Shown here piece after piece: positions 4,705-5,342 of a stretch of 5,342 nucleotides of DNA. The stretch is from Thioalkalivibrio sp. GTDB taxonomy: Bacteria; Pseudomonadota; Gammaproteobacteria; Ectothiorhodospirales; Ectothiorhodospiraceae. Location: assembly GCA_007136145.1 (NCBI GenBank), contig SLHN01000242.1, positions 1 to 5,342 on the forward strand. Reading direction: 5' to 3'. The position numbers and the translations under genes were made by a program. Numbering within the stretch: the first letter of the stretch is position 1; each line of letters begins with the position of its first letter. The notes below the pieces were generated by a model that worked only from the letters and a program-made list of their open reading frames with translations, did not search any database and had not been told where the DNA came from.

Positions 4705-5342
4705 TCACTGGAACCGATGGCTGAAATTCCAGATGAGGCCAACGTTGACCCGCTGATCGCGATCCTGCCGCACCCGGTCGTCGACCCACTCGACGCGCAT
4801 TCGAACGCTGTCGCTGACGTGCGTACCCAGCGCAATCGTTGTTCGATCGAGCGCTTGTTCGGCGAGAGGGAACAAACCCGCGCGTTCGGCGACGAGTGCG
4901 GCGTTGACACCGCTGAGCCGGTGGTCGCCTCGCAGACGTTCGAAGCGGGCCGTGAGTGCCGCGCGCGGCGTTCCGGTTCCCGCCTCGAAGTGCAGGAAGT
5001 CCTGGTCGGCCCGGTACCGGGCACTGCGGCCGGAAGAGGATAGCGTTCCGTCCGGGCTGCTGCGGCCGATATCGAGGCGCAACCAGGCATGCACTGGCTC
5101 TGAGCGTTTCTTTATCAAGGGTGGTGAGGCCGCGATGAATTCCGCGCCGAACACGCGTGTGTCTCCTGTGAATCGCGAGAGGTTTTCGATGAAACCCGGT
5201 TCCTGCCCCCCGTGGGTGTGTCCGGAGAGACGCTCCCGGGCACGGCCTTGCGCTGCCCAGCCGGTCACCGCTGCGCGTGGCAAGTGGCCGAACACCGTTT
5301 CAATGGAATCCTCGCTACGCCAGGTCAGGCGAACGGTGGCCA
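4705..5342 (-). CDS. C-terminal part of a probable outer-membrane beta-barrel protein (partial)
   Basis: The frame is open from the right edge to a TGA at 4705, giving 211 residues of a gene whose start lies outside the window. A GTG at 5295 is available but has no clear RBS, and the frame before it (TVRLTWRSEDSIETV) reads as real protein. Several stretches alternate polar and nonpolar residues as barrel strands do: VRLTWRS, DFLHFEAG, AALTARFERL, SVRMRVEWVDD. The end, VNVGLIWNFSHRFQ, resembles the terminal strand recognised by the BAM machinery, though the aromatic Phe is followed by one Gln instead of being last. I do not recognise the family; porin-like or exopolysaccharide-export barrels are possible. 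It converges on metE with a 190-base gap. Two overlapping frames in the region have shadow-like Ser/Pro/Ala-rich composition and were passed over. Confidence 0.6.
   Translation of the reverse strand, partial: ATVRLTWRSEDSIETVFGHLPRAAVTGWAAQGRARERLSGHTHGGQEPGFIENLSRFTGDTRVFGAEFIAASPPLIKKRSEPVHAWLRLDIGRSSPDGTLSSSGRSARYRADQDFLHFEAGTGTPRAALTARFERLRGDHRLSGVNAALVAERAGLFPLAEQALDRTTIALGTHVSDSVRMRVEWVDDRVRQDRDQRVNVGLIWNFSHRFQ

Noticed and set aside
4617..5090. 157-residue minus-strand frame overlapping the barrel-like gene
   Set aside because: Its Ser/Ala/Pro/Thr-rich composition with no hydrophobic pattern marks it as a shadow of the frame ending at 4705.
5203..5226. SGHTHGGQ, identical to the C-terminal metal motif of calcineurin-like phosphoesterases
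   Set aside because: The preceding residues are charged (GRARERL), not the hydrophobic strand of that fold. The other phosphoesterase motifs (DxH, GNHD) are absent from the visible part, and the downstream sequence does not match. Probably coincidence.

Overview
The window is GC-rich DNA, apart from an AT-rich metR-metE gap, with close-packed genes. It fits a Gram-negative proteobacterium. The MetR/MetE pair and the outer-membrane-like protein at the right edge suggest a gammaproteobacterium, perhaps of the Xanthomonadales type, but that placement is inference.

Layout. (1) Bases 6-168 are an intergenic palindromic element about 160 bp long, with nested inverted repeats and no gene. (2) Bases 168-876, minus strand, are a two-gene operon. 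An ArsR/SmtB repressor with an intact alpha-5 zinc-type site comes first. It overlaps by 35 bp a 115-residue His/Cys-rich protein built from two copies of a 37-residue module. The stop codon of the second gene sits on the edge of the palindromic element. A promoter and candidate operator lie just upstream of the repressor. (3) Bases 877-1211 hold no convincing gene. They contain the operon promoter, a strong hairpin and a rho-independent terminator for metR. (4) Bases 1212-4514 are the classical divergent methionine pair: metR (minus) and metE (plus). The 111-bp gap between them carries one exact and one near-exact MetR box, 21 bp apart. (5) Bases 4515-4704 are a short gap that may hold a decayed coding fragment. 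(6) Bases 4705-5342, minus strand, are the C-terminal part of an unrecognised protein that looks like an outer-membrane beta-barrel; it runs off the window.

How it works together. MetR, sensing homocysteine, should activate metE from the shared gap. MetE then makes methionine without cobalamin. The ArsR/His-rich operon looks like a self-contained metal sensing and sequestering unit: metal would release the repressor and allow synthesis of a metal-binding protein. MetE is itself a zinc enzyme, but nothing in the sequence links the two systems beyond proximity. The least familiar parts are the His-rich module protein paired with its sensor, and the palindromic element at its 3' end.
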